Shown: piece after piece, positions 31,423 to 39,675 of the stretch
Layout: each line of letters opens with the position of its first letter
Position numbering within the stretch: position 1 is the first letter of the stretch
IMG/VR virus record: IMGVR_UViG_3300025887_000010
Coordinates: 1-64,000 of that record
Origin: a virus
Reading direction: 5' to 3' (one strand)
DNA: 64,000 bases
Position numbers and translations under genes: made by a program
Notes under the pieces: model-generated
What the model was told of the DNA's origin: nothing
What the model saw: only the letters and a program-made list of their open reading frames with translations
Database searches by the model: none

Positions 31423-33030
31423 TTACTTGATGACAGAGAAGTTCTGCTCTTTCTCGATGGTGATGGTGTGATCGAAGTGATCAGAGAAGCCGAATTTCGG
31501 AGTCATACCAAAGAAGTTCATGCCTTCAAGCGATTTGACAACATCGTTCATGCGGATGACGTTCACATCTGAGAGGTTGTTGCCGTATTCATCGATGACC
31601 AACAGATTCGTGCTGACTGATGTCAACTTCTCTGCGAGATCACGCCATGTAAGAAGCATACAGAGATCGATCATCGCCTGTTCGCCAGTTGAGAAGTTCT
31701 CGTATGAGGCAGAATCGCGATAACGAGAACGAAAGCTCTCGTTGAACTCGGAATCGAACTCGATCAGCAGTGGAATACCGAATCGATCGAGATACCCATT
31801 GACCCGCTCATTGATAAACGGAATGTATTCGGATATGATGACAGATTTGGCTTCACCTTTCTGCAGCGACTTCTGAATCGTCGAGTACTCAGCAATGTCA
31901 GTTGTGAGGATTTCCCATTGAGTCGAAAGTTCTGCGATTTTCTCTTCGGACTCCTTGATCTTCACCTTCAGATCATCAGCTTGATCATTACTGTATGAAC
32001 TTTCGACTTTCAAAGCATCTCTCTTGTCGCGAATAGTCGATCTTGCGGCTTCAACCTTGCCTTCAAGAGCATTCTTCTTTTCGAGAAGAACATCGTATTC
32101 ACTCACACAGCTCTCGACCTCTTTCTGCGACTCGGTAATTGATGAACGTATCCGATTCAAATCTGATTCGTCAACAGTGTGATCAGCTCCACATGTGGGA
32201 CAAACACCTTTCTCAGATGCTGACTCAAGTTGTTCAAGCTCTTGTGTAAGCAACGTCAGTTTCATTCGAGCACTGTTCATCTTCATTCCAGCATCTTTAA
32301 CGGATGATGAAATCTGTTCAAGCTTCTCTTGACCTTTTTCGAGTCGAGGAGCATTGGCTTCGATGAACTCTTCGAGCTCCTTGATGAGGTCTTGATCGGG
32401 AACACGACATGAATCGAGGAGACTCGAATGGGTTTCAAGCATTGTTCGAGCTCGATTCGTTTCGAACTCGTTGTCAGAAAGAGTCGAATTTAGACGCTTG
32501 ATCTTGCCTTTCGCGATGTCGTTCATGCGACTGGAGATTTGTAGATCGAGAATGAACTCGACGAAACCTCTGCGACTTGCAGTCGTTCGCTGCATGAAAG
32601 GAGTATTCTTCGTGCCGATGAAGATGATCTGCTCAACAACAGATTTCGAAACCGCGATCAGGTCATTGAGAGCTTTCTGTTTGTCAATGATCTTCATATC
32701 GGTCCAAACTTCATCCCCGTTGACAGTAACCTGGAACTTGTCAGGACGTGTTCCACGGACAATAGTGACATCTGACGTGCCGACTCCAATCTCGAGCTCG
32801 ACAACACAGTCCTTTCCATTGATGAAGTTCGCGATTCCACCTTTCTTGATGTCACGCAAAGGAGAGCCGTACAATGCAAAGAAGATCGAGTCGAAGATCA
32901 ATGCGGTCTTTCCTCGACCATTGTCGGCCTGGATAATCGTCACTGGGTATTTCGAGAGATCAACGACTGTCGGTGTATTGCCATACGACAGGAAGTTCCT
33001 GATGTTGATTTGACGGAATTCGAGTCTCAT
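31423..33030 (-). CDS. 46: Recombination endonuclease subunit gp46 (Rad50/SbcC-like)
   Basis: ATPase that works with gp47 to resect DNA ends for recombination-dependent replication. Walker A at residues 35-42 (ADNGRGKT), long coiled-coil arms, a zinc hook CPTCGAD in the middle, a signature FSTGEQAMIDLCMLL and Walker B LLVIDEYG near the C-terminus. 535 aa against 560 in T4. Overlaps gene 47 by ATGA. Confidence 0.92.
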   Translation of the reverse strand: MRLEFRQINIRNFLSYGNTPTVVDLSKYPVTIIQADNGRGKTALIFDSIFFALYGSPLRDIKKGGIANFINGKDCVVELEIGVGTSDVTIVRGTRPDKFQVTVNGDEVWTDMKIIDKQKALNDLIAVSKSVVEQIIFIGTKNTPFMQRTTASRRGFVEFILDLQISSRMNDIAKGKIKRLNSTLSDNEFETNRARTMLETHSSLLDSCRVPDQDLIKELEEFIEANAPRLEKGQEKLEQISSSVKDAGMKMNSARMKLTLLTQELEQLESASEKGVCPTCGADHTVDESDLNRIRSSITESQKEVESCVSEYDVLLEKKNALEGKVEAARSTIRDKRDALKVESSYSNDQADDLKVKIKESEEKIAELSTQWEILTTDIAEYSTIQKSLQKGEAKSVIISEYIPFINERVNGYLDRFGIPLLIEFDSEFNESFRSRYRDSASYENFSTGEQAMIDLCMLLTWRDLAEKLTSVSTNLLVIDEYGNNLSDVNVIRMNDVVKSLEGMNFFGMTPKFGFSDHFDHTITIEKEQNFSVIK

Positions 33031-34016
33031 TGGGTAGCCTCCGTGTGGATTTCTTGAAGCTTCTCGTGAGTGTCGACGGAAAGGATTTCCTTCTGAACAA
33101 CAATGAAGTTTCGGGTTTCAGTTGATTCGTCGATGTCGATCACAAACTTGACCTCGTCGATGATTTCGAAGTTCGAGTTGATCGTCGAAAGCACACCCTT
33201 GAACTTCTCAAGATTGGCTTTCGACGTGTCATGGTCGACTTTTACGACGATCGAATGAGCTTTCTTCAATGCATCCCGATTTGCCGAAATCCATTTGACG
33301 GCATGTTCATTGTCGATGCGGTTGTTGTTGATGGCAACTCGAATGAACATCGGTGATTGAGGATAGTGAATGTGCTCCAACCTTCCGTCTTCCCACGCAA
33401 TGTGAAAACCAAGATGTTCGACACTCTGTTCAGAACCAAGCTGATAGCCAACACCAAGGTTGTAGACGTTTCCGAGTTTTCCTCGCTGGTGGACGTGACC
33501 ATTCAGAATAGTGATGCCATCAGCTTGCAGCTTCGAGCTATTGTCCTGGTGTGTGAATGCGTACACTGGTTCCAGCATCGATACATCAAGCGTTTTTTGT
33601 GTGAAGGTGTTGTAGGGATAGACGATGAACTCGAACGGCTTGATGAACTCAGTTACCGTCGTGGTAATCGAAATCTTTGTGTCATTGCCGAGAATTCGAG
33701 TTTCACCGAATGAGGTAAGCGAATCGATCGAGCTTTCAGTAGTGACTGATCGGCCCTTGATGTCATGGTTGCCGACATTGAAGATCACATGGTCGAAACG
33801 GTCACGAATGAGACCTGCGAATTTACGAAATGTTGCTGACGTTCGCGGAGTCACAGCGTAATTTTGTGTGGTGTCTCCATTGATGACGAGAGTTCGAACA
33901 TCTTTAGGAACGTTTTTGACGAAGAATGTGACGAATTCGAGAAAGGCATCTGCGAAAAGTGCAGAATCGTTGTCTTTCCCGATATGAAGATCGGTCAGGA
34001 CTGCAATTCCATTCAT
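33027..34016 (-). CDS. 47: Recombination endonuclease subunit gp47 (Mre11/SbcD-like)
   Basis: Nuclease partner of gp46. Metallophosphoesterase motifs: AVLTDLHIGK, VINGDTTQN, NVGNHDIKG, AFTHQDN and LNGHVHQRG. 329 aa, near T4's 339. Translationally coupled to gene 55 upstream and 46 downstream. Confidence 0.92.
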   Translation of the reverse strand: MNGIAVLTDLHIGKDNDSALFADAFLEFVTFFVKNVPKDVRTLVINGDTTQNYAVTPRTSATFRKFAGLIRDRFDHVIFNVGNHDIKGRSVTTESSIDSLTSFGETRILGNDTKISITTTVTEFIKPFEFIVYPYNTFTQKTLDVSMLEPVYAFTHQDNSSKLQADGITILNGHVHQRGKLGNVYNLGVGYQLGSEQSVEHLGFHIAWEDGRLEHIHYPQSPMFIRVAINNNRIDNEHAVKWISANRDALKKAHSIVVKVDHDTSKANLEKFKGVLSTINSNFEIIDEVKFVIDIDESTETRNFIVVQKEILSVDTHEKLQEIHTEATQ

Positions 34017-34648
34017 GATGGATTTCCTTCATCCTTGATGGCTTCTGCTGCACGCTTCTCTTCAGCTTCACGTTTTTTCATGATTTCACTCTCCTTTTTC
34101 TCTTTCCTGAGGCGATCGCTGTATTGCTTCGCGTAATTGAGGTCTTTGTCCGATTCCTCGTCCGATTTGTAGTTGTCAGCGAGCTTGCGAATGTCCACAA
34201 GCGAAGCATTGTAGAATTGTTGATGCGACGGATCGACTCCAATGTCTGTTTGACCATCCATGAAGGCTCCAGTGTAGCGAGTCTGCAAGTTCATCTGTTT
34301 CTGTGCTTTGTTCACAACTCCGAGAAACCCGTAGTAGACCGTCGTTGTGAGGAATGAGAAAGCTGATCCTGAAGCCATCTTCGAAGGATCGTACTTGTTC
34401 TGAATCGCATTGATGGCAACCAGACAGGCACTCGAAATCAGGTCATCACGTTCGCGAAGTGGAATTCGTTGCCACTTGTACGACCGAGCATAGTTACGTG
34501 CAATCCTGATAATGCAATCCCCGACATACTCGGGAATTTTCGGTTCCTCTGTCCCATTTTCTCTTGCTGCATCACGTCTTTCAACGTAATCGTTCAGCAC
34601 GGATGTGAGCTTTTTTCCGTCAACGTAATGGGCTGATCGTTTTCTCAT
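34013..34648 (-). CDS. 55: Late transcription sigma factor gp55
   Basis: Start at 34648 (MRKRSAHYVDGKK) overlaps the NADAR stop (ATGA) with AGAGGGG upstream. The gp55 region-2-like block is visible: EPKIPEYVGDCIIRIARNYARSY, RIPLRERDDLISSACLVAI, FSFLTTTVYYGFLGVV. 211 aa against 185 in T4. It should direct host RNA polymerase to the TAAAATA boxes with gp33 (46796) and gp45 (30244). The C-terminus is a highly charged helix. Confidence 0.82.
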   Translation of the reverse strand: MRKRSAHYVDGKKLTSVLNDYVERRDAARENGTEEPKIPEYVGDCIIRIARNYARSYKWQRIPLRERDDLISSACLVAINAIQNKYDPSKMASGSAFSFLTTTVYYGFLGVVNKAQKQMNLQTRYTGAFMDGQTDIGVDPSHQQFYNASLVDIRKLADNYKSDEESDKDLNYAKQYSDRLRKEKKESEIMKKREAEEKRAAEAIKDEGNPS

Positions 34649-35082
34649 AGAATCCCCTCTTGAATTTCGAATCTCACTCTCATGAGTATGTTTCCGAGAT
34701 GATTCTGTCCATCTCCGATTGGGCATTGGCCCCAAAACTTGTCATTCCAAACGTTACCTTCAACCAACTCTTCCTCTCCCGTTTCCGTCAGCATTTTTGC
34801 GAGGTCTGGGTTCTGACTGAACTTCTTTTCTATGATGGAAGTCATGATAGCGATCTTGATTTGGCACCAGTCACTCCGAATCAAATTTTGAGTCTTGCGG
34901 TAGAAACGCTTTGCCTTTCCAGCAGTGGGAAGAAGTGAGATCGCGATCTGCACCTCTCTGTCATGGGTCTTTGACGCAGCGTAAGCATGTTCAGAAGACA
35001 CAAAATCCAGCGATAAGTGCCGGACTTTGCAAGGGTGAAAGTTTGAGAGGAACTGGAATTCCCCTCGAAAGCTTGAAATCAT
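34645..35082 (-). CDS. NADAR-domain protein (YbiA/DUF1768 type)
   Basis: NADAR hallmarks: GEFQFLSNFHPC, VSSEHAYAASKTHD, AGKAKRFYR, EELVEGNVWNDKFWGQC and a Gly-rich NHLGNILMRVR. 145 aa is the usual size. Family members are N-glycosidases acting on riboflavin intermediates or on ADP-ribosylated nucleobases, so an anti-defence role against DNA ADP-ribosylating toxins is possible. Between an early unknown gene and the late sigma factor. Confidence 0.85.
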   Translation of the reverse strand: MISSFRGEFQFLSNFHPCKVRHLSLDFVSSEHAYAASKTHDREVQIAISLLPTAGKAKRFYRKTQNLIRSDWCQIKIAIMTSIIEKKFSQNPDLAKMLTETGEEELVEGNVWNDKFWGQCPIGDGQNHLGNILMRVRFEIQEGIL

Positions 35083-35450
35083 GTTGTGACTTCCTCGAGT
35101 GCGATGTTTTGGTTAGGTGCTTGAACGATCTTGAAGGTCTTTCCGTCGAGAACGATCTCATCATTGAGTTCGAAACCAAATGCGACAGTCCGTTCTTGAT
35201 GAGAGTCACTGATCATTGATGCATTGGAGTAGGTCCAATATCCACTTTCGACATCGTGGCCGATGGTGAACTGACGAATCCATTCGTGATTGTCACGAGG
35301 GAACGACTTGATGCAAATTGAAGTTGCGGTCGTACGAAGCTTAATATCTTCATATCCAGCTTTCGGACGAAGTTCAAGCAATTCATTTCCTTTGAAGTTG
35401 CTCATAACGAGCAATCCAGGAAAATCTGCGAGGACACGAGTTTGTTGCAT
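35079..35450 (-). CDS. Hypothetical 123-aa protein upstream of NADAR
   Basis: AAAGGAGA precedes the ATG, right after promoter 35478-35507. Beta-rich (LLVMSNFKGNELLELRP, VAFGFELNDEIVLDGKTFKIV). ATGA overlap with NADAR suggests a shared role. No family recognised. Confidence 0.7.
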   Translation of the reverse strand: MQQTRVLADFPGLLVMSNFKGNELLELRPKAGYEDIKLRTTATSICIKSFPRDNHEWIRQFTIGHDVESGYWTYSNASMISDSHQERTVAFGFELNDEIVLDGKTFKIVQAPNQNIALEEVTT

Positions 35451-35477
35451 TTGATATTCTCCTTTGTTTATAGTTTA

Positions 35478-35507
35478 AGAATATCATATGGGGCACACTT
35501 TGTACAC
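35478..35507 (-). promoter_or_regulatory. Early promoter of the NADAR-55-47-46 operon
   Basis: GTGTAC, 18-nt spacer, TATTCT with TGA before it. Confidence 0.8.
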
Positions 35508-35568
35508 TAGAAAGTGCAAAGGGTTGCAAACAAATTGCAACCCTTCGTTTCGTCAACAGATGGTGTGA

Positions 35569-36591
35569 TTAGTCGAAATCGAACCCGTCGAAATCGTCGT
35601 CATCGTCATCATCTCCACTGTCATCATCAGTTGGAGGAGTTGGGCTCTTCTCTTCCTTCTTCGATTCAGCTTCATCATTAAATGATTTCGGAGAAGACTT
35701 CTTCCCCTCTTTCGGATTTTCAGCTTCATCTTCCTTGGGCTGTGGTTTCGGCTTTTCGTCCCTCTTGATGTCTTCCTTCGGCTTCGCGCGGGATTTCGAA
35801 GTGATATTGAACTCTTCGATCTTGTCGGCGAATGTGTCCTGGATGACAGGATCGTCGATACCAACGACTTCGATCAATTCGGCAATCAAGTCTTCGTACT
35901 TCTTGAAGCGATCTTCCTTCAGAAGGTCACCAAGTGGCTTGACGTTGTCGGCGTACATCTTCTCGAATTTTGCTTCGTCGGCTTCGTCAAACCAGGGAGA
36001 GGATTCCTTCGCGAAGTAGGACTGTTCGTAGTTCGGATACCCTTCTTTGTCGACCATACGGATGATCAGATCGCGGCCGGTCGTTCCGAAGATGTCGAAT
36101 GGGTTGAAAGGCTTCGGTTGTTCTTCTGCGAATTTGTCCTCGGGAGGGTTGATCGCATTTTCGACCATCTTGCGAATGGCTTGTGGAGAGTAGAAAGGCA
36201 GGATTTTGCCGTTGTTCTTCGGGTCGATCTTGTCTTCGTAGACGTAGACGAACATTTTGGTGATGTTCTTCTTGCCAATTGCGCGAGAACCTTTGACATC
36301 GCCAGCTCCCCAGAGCGCAGACTTGTATTGCTGACATGGATCAGAAAGACCGATCGAACGCCGAGAAAGGTTGTTGTAGGCCTTTGAACCTTTTTTGAAC
36401 GCGAACTTGATGTACGTGATCATGTGGTTGACGCCGTCTTCAGCAGGAAGCAAACGGACTCGTGAGTAACCCTGATTCGATGGATCGCGACCCATCACAA
36501 AGTTCTCTTCTTGCTCGCGATTCGCGGACTGAAGTTTCGCCTTCATTGCGTCGAGGTCGCCTGAGGTCTTACGTAGGTTGGAAAATGACAT
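35569..36591 (-). CDS. 32: Single-stranded DNA-binding protein gp32
   Basis: Coats ssDNA in replication and recombination. The N-terminal basic region and core follow gp32 (GYSRVRLLPAEDGVNHMITYIKF, SPQAIRKMVENAINPP, YPNYEQSYFAKESSPW); the C-terminus is a very acidic tail (DDDSGDDDDDDDFDGFDFD) that in T4 binds partner proteins. 340 aa against 301. Only one Cys is present in the region of the T4 zinc ligands, so the zinc site is lost. Tandem early and late promoters precede it. Confidence 0.9.
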   Translation of the reverse strand: MSFSNLRKTSGDLDAMKAKLQSANREQEENFVMGRDPSNQGYSRVRLLPAEDGVNHMITYIKFAFKKGSKAYNNLSRRSIGLSDPCQQYKSALWGAGDVKGSRAIGKKNITKMFVYVYEDKIDPKNNGKILPFYSPQAIRKMVENAINPPEDKFAEEQPKPFNPFDIFGTTGRDLIIRMVDKEGYPNYEQSYFAKESSPWFDEADEAKFEKMYADNVKPLGDLLKEDRFKKYEDLIAELIEVVGIDDPVIQDTFADKIEEFNITSKSRAKPKEDIKRDEKPKPQPKEDEAENPKEGKKSSPKSFNDEAESKKEEKSPTPPTDDDSGDDDDDDDFDGFDFD

Positions 36592-36655
36592 GGTAGTCTC
36601 CGGTAAATGAAAGGACTGATTTTGCCACGGTAGGCTATGCCTTTTTGATTGTGTC

Positions 36656-36663
36656 TATTTTAG
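36656..36663 (-). promoter_or_regulatory. Late-type promoter of gene 32
   Basis: CTAAAATA on the minus strand, 65 nt before the start and just downstream of the early promoter 36672-36701. Confidence 0.55.
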
Positions 36664-36671
36664 ACTAATTG

Positions 36672-36701
36672 ATCTTATCACAATCTGGAATGATTGTAAA
36701 C
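36672..36701 (-). promoter_or_regulatory. Early promoter of gene 32
   Basis: GTTTAC, 18-nt spacer, TAAGAT with TGA before it. Confidence 0.65.
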
Positions 36702-36713
36702 AGCTCATTTCGA

Positions 36714-36965
36714 CTAATTACCCGCTGTTGAGCGAATGAGATGAGGGAACTTCAGCTTTCCCATTCGCGCATGCGCCCGATCGACACATGTTCCGAATTC
36801 GTGGCCTGTGCAATCGAGCCATTTCTCTATCTCATTTATTTTGTACACATTGAAGATCACAAGATCACGATCTCCGATCGTGTAGAACGTCATTCGGTCA
36901 GTTGGACACTCGTCCAGGACCTTCTGCACCTTCTTGATCCATTCCTCTTCGGCTTTCGTCAACAT
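36714..36965 (-). CDS. Hypothetical 83-aa protein
   Basis: Start at 36965 (MLTKAEEEWIKKVQKVLDE), AAGGAG upstream. Helix then beta (FYTIGDRDLVIFNVY) and EKWLDCTGHEFGTCVDRAHA. No family recognised. Last gene of the 38420-36714 operon. Confidence 0.65.
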   Translation of the reverse strand: MLTKAEEEWIKKVQKVLDECPTDRMTFYTIGDRDLVIFNVYKINEIEKWLDCTGHEFGTCVDRAHARMGKLKFPHLIRSTAGN

Positions 36966-36975
36966 GGAGTTCTCC

Positions 36976-37155
36976 TTATCCAAGCAGCCAGACGACGGTC
37001 GCGAACCAAATGGTTGCGCCACTGATTACACAAACAGTGAGAAGCCACCACGGAATCGTGATTCCTGGAGTGGTGTTTTTGAGATTATCGATGAGTTCGA
37101 TGCGTTCGATGTCATCAAGGTACATTTGGATCTTCCGGTAATCGTCTCTCGTCAT
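36976..37155 (-). CDS. 59-aa single-pass membrane protein
   Basis: ATG at 37155 overlaps the GapR-like stop (ATGA). A charged N-terminal helix (MTRDDYRKIQMYLDDIERIE) is followed by one C-terminal membrane helix (WWLLTVCVISGATIWFATVV). Function unknown. Confidence 0.65.
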   Translation of the reverse strand: MTRDDYRKIQMYLDDIERIELIDNLKNTTPGITIPWWLLTVCVISGATIWFATVVWLLG

Positions 37156-37388
37156 AGTCCCGCTGCCTCCATATAGAGAGATGTCATGGTTTCGTCCTCA
37201 TCACGCTTTGCGCGTGCGATCCGTGAAAGGCGAATGACCTTCCGCAGATACTTCGGCTCGAGACCTTGTTCTTTGGCCTCTTTCATCAATTCGGACTTGT
37301 CCTTCTTGATGACTGATGTACGTTCATCGAGAACCTTGTGGCGGTCAATGAATGATTGGACGAGCTCTTCGCTTGGTACCTTACTCAT
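37152..37388 (-). CDS. GapR-like (DUF2312) nucleoid-associated protein
   Basis: Start at 37388 (MSKVPSEELVQSFIDRH) with the stop of 37385 overlapping (ATGA). The layout LDERTSVIKKDKSELMKEAKEQGLEPKYLRKVIRL, ending YMEAAGL, is that of GapR/DUF2312, which in Caulobacter binds overtwisted DNA ahead of polymerases and is essentially alphaproteobacterial. 78 aa, slightly shorter than GapR. A phage copy may guide host topology or nucleoid takeover. Confidence 0.78.
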   Translation of the reverse strand: MSKVPSEELVQSFIDRHKVLDERTSVIKKDKSELMKEAKEQGLEPKYLRKVIRLSRIARAKRDEDETMTSLYMEAAGL

Positions 37389-37756
37389 GCGGTTTCCTTC
37401 CGTGTTTGAGTCTTGTGGATTTCGTTGAAGTTCCATGGTTCTTCGTTCAACAGATTCTCAACTGCGACTTCAATTTCTACGAGAGAAGGACTTATGAGAG
37501 GCTTGGAACCATCGGGATTGCGAAGCTTGAAGATCGGATTGTCAATCTCGACTCCAAAGAATTTTGCTGCATTCTCGACTGCTTCCTCAGGTGGAGTTGT
37601 TGATCCACAGAAGTTGTTGTCGAGGCGCCAAAAGTTGGAAGCCACACCGATGAAGTTCGGGAATGGTCCAGTGTGCTTGTTGATCATTGACGACATGCGA
37701 TTGCGAAGATCACGAATGACCTTCATATACATGTCGGTGCGAAGCTTGCGATTCAT
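37385..37756 (-). CDS. Hypothetical 123-aa protein
   Basis: Starts MNRKLRTDMYMKVIRDLRNRM; contains NFWRLDNNFCGSTTPPEEAVENAAKFFGV. Overlaps both neighbours by ATGA. No family recognised. Confidence 0.65.
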   Translation of the reverse strand: MNRKLRTDMYMKVIRDLRNRMSSMINKHTGPFPNFIGVASNFWRLDNNFCGSTTPPEEAVENAAKFFGVEIDNPIFKLRNPDGSKPLISPSLVEIEVAVENLLNEEPWNFNEIHKTQTRKETA

Positions 37757-38088
37757 AGTCTGTGCCCTTCCATGAGCTTTCGGATTTTGCGAGAACCGAG
37801 ACGATCCTCAGAGTGAATGGCGAATGCTTTCGGAAAACCGAGATTTTCACGATCGCGCTGAATGAGATACTCTGCAAATTCAGCGCCATTCTTCGAATCG
37901 GGACCAAGGTTGTATGCGAACTGAACGAACTCAGGTGCACCAAACTCCTCGACGATATCAACACCTTCATCGTATGAGCGAACAACCACCCAATCTTCTT
38001 CGATCACCCCACTTGCGAAGGTTTCGAAGAAGGTCTGAAAGGCCCCGGTTGGGGACCTTTTATTGTCAATAAAAAGTCTGTAGTTCAT
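37753..38088 (-). CDS. Cyclic-phosphate processing receiver-domain (cREC) protein, degenerate
   Basis: The pattern MNYRLFIDNKRSP ... WVVVRSYDEGVDIV ... GAEFAEYLI ... HSEDRLGSRKIRKLM matches the cREC-type receiver-like domain found in phages and bacteria. The usual FDHDLG motif reads FAYNLG here, so catalytic or metal-binding function is probably changed. Coupled to neighbours by ATGA. Role unknown; suspected in cyclic-nucleotide or RNA-end phosphate metabolism. Confidence 0.65.
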   Translation of the reverse strand: MNYRLFIDNKRSPTGAFQTFFETFASGVIEEDWVVVRSYDEGVDIVEEFGAPEFVQFAYNLGPDSKNGAEFAEYLIQRDRENLGFPKAFAIHSEDRLGSRKIRKLMEGHRL

Positions 38089-38420
38089 GATCCGAAGAGC
38101 TCCTTGATGCGTTCTTGGGTTGCTTTGAAACGATTGCCGGTTGACTTTTCCATGTACAGCCAGCTAAACTTATTGCGACGAAGTGTTTTCCCGATGATCT
38201 TGAAGTCTTCGGTTTCCAACTTGATGCCGATTGTTGGTGCATAACTGCGGGCATTTTCCATTTCAGGAGAGTCTTTGCCAGCTTCGATAATGCTGAATTT
38301 CGCAATCAAAGAATTCGAATGAACTTTTCCACCTTTGAATTTGAACTCTAGTTCGGGAAATTCTTTCGAAAGAACTTTGATCATCCGAGCTGTGAGGTCA
38401 TTTGCAGTTTTGACATCCAT
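38085..38420 (-). CDS. Hypothetical 111-aa protein
   Basis: Start at 38420 (MDVKTANDLTARMIKVLSK), AAGGAAA upstream. Segments KFKGGKVHSNSLIAKFS, FKIIGKTLRRNKFSWLYME and RFKATQERIKELFGS suggest a small nucleic-acid-associated fold, but no family is recognised. First gene after promoter 38460-38489. Confidence 0.65.
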   Translation of the reverse strand: MDVKTANDLTARMIKVLSKEFPELEFKFKGGKVHSNSLIAKFSIIEAGKDSPEMENARSYAPTIGIKLETEDFKIIGKTLRRNKFSWLYMEKSTGNRFKATQERIKELFGS

Positions 38421-38459
38421 TGTTCGTTTTCCTTGTTTTATCAAATTGCTTGTATTTAT

Positions 38460-38489
38460 AGAATATCATACGGTAGTCCTGATGTACAC
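38460..38489 (-). promoter_or_regulatory. Early promoter of the 38420-36714 operon
   Basis: GTGTAC, 18-nt spacer, TATTCT with TGA before it. TATAAATA just downstream is part of the usual leader here. Confidence 0.75.
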
Positions 38490-38517
38490 AACTAAATACA
38501 AAAATTTTGACAAAAAT

Positions 38518-39675
38518 TCAGAAAAGATCGAGAGGGGCGGCAGGAACCTTTGATTTCGAGAGGACTTTCCAGAACTCATCGTACCATGAGTCTTCAGAGA
38601 AGTGCTTGCGTGCAGACTCAGCGATAGACTTTCTGTCATCAAACGATAGTGAGTTGACATATACGAGCTTGATCTTCAGGTCAAGTACCCACTCAGGATC
38701 ATCATATGCGACAGGTTTGACACCAAGGTCCGTCACCTGGTTGATGTAGTGATCGGCAGCATGAGTTTGACCTGCCTTGTCAACGAACGTGATCGGTATT
38801 CCACCAAATAGCAGTGTCTCGATTGCAATCAAACCAAGCGACTCATCGGGTCGAGCGACCAAACATGTCGAGCATTTCTGATACTCGAGCAGAAGCTGAT
38901 CTCTCGTTTCATTGTGATGAAGAACGGTGTTCTCAGATTTGTCGAGAGTCTTGATGATGTTCGGGAAGTCTGCACCGGAGACGTATGCGTCAAATTCGAT
39001 TCCAGCCTTTGCAATCTTTCCGAAATTCTTCTGTGGGTGGCATCGACCGACCATCAACGTTTTGCCTTCATTCGGCACGACATCCATTTCCCAAATCTTC
39101 GGATCCATTGTCGTGTAGACGTCAGCATCGTCAGAAATATAAGTGTGTGGCGGAGGATTGTCCATCGTATCAGAGAACTCGAAATGCTTTGCGCGAATCC
39201 ATGGTGAAGCATAGACTCGGCCACCATTCTCTGTGATGGTCATGCAATTCCTGACGATGCCCTGCAGGAACATCGGACTTGGTATCCAATCTGGGATCAT
39301 ATGGGTCGTTGGAATGAACTTCGAAATGGCAGCTGGAACTGTAGTCGTTGAAGCATTCGACCAACAGAAATCAGGATTGATGATCTTCGCCTGATCAATG
39401 TAGGCCTTTCCGACCCTTCGAGACATGGCGACTGCTTCCTTTGGTCCATGAAGTTCCAACACTTCGTCTCGACTCAACTCACTAACAGAGTGGAATGTCG
39501 CATATTCCAGGAAGACTGGATCAATCTTGCCAGTGCACAGAACGTGAACGTCAATTCCCTTCTTCTTAAGGATTTTGATCCACGAATGCTGACGAGCTTC
39601 GATGCCGTTGCGAGGCTTTCGGTGATCCTTGAACGCACCACCAGTGATGTGAGTCGAGACGATAAGGATTTTCAT
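38518..39675 (-). CDS. GT-B (GT4-like) glycosyltransferase
   Basis: Start at 39675 overlaps the MazG-like stop (ATGA). Rossmann start MKILIVSTHITGGAF, then the donor-site half with LMVGRCHPQKNFGKI, ARPDESLGLIAIETLLFGGIP and later DDPEWVLDLKIK, as in GT4-type enzymes. 385 aa. A sugar acceptor is not evident; with GalU/GalE/Glf and a dCMP hydroxymethylase present, modified DNA bases are one candidate, virion or host glycan the other. Confidence 0.7.
   Translation of the reverse strand: MKILIVSTHITGGAFKDHRKPRNGIEARQHSWIKILKKKGIDVHVLCTGKIDPVFLEYATFHSVSELSRDEVLELHGPKEAVAMSRRVGKAYIDQAKIINPDFCWSNASTTTVPAAISKFIPTTHMIPDWIPSPMFLQGIVRNCMTITENGGRVYASPWIRAKHFEFSDTMDNPPPHTYISDDADVYTTMDPKIWEMDVVPNEGKTLMVGRCHPQKNFGKIAKAGIEFDAYVSGADFPNIIKTLDKSENTVLHHNETRDQLLLEYQKCSTCLVARPDESLGLIAIETLLFGGIPITFVDKAGQTHAADHYINQVTDLGVKPVAYDDPEWVLDLKIKLVYVNSLSFDDRKSIAESARKHFSEDSWYDEFWKVLSKSKVPAAPLDLF

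Noticed and set aside
38453-38460. T4-type late promoter TATAAATA on the minus strand
   Set aside because: It lies in the conserved CTATAAA leader that follows every early promoter here, while other late genes use TAAAATA.
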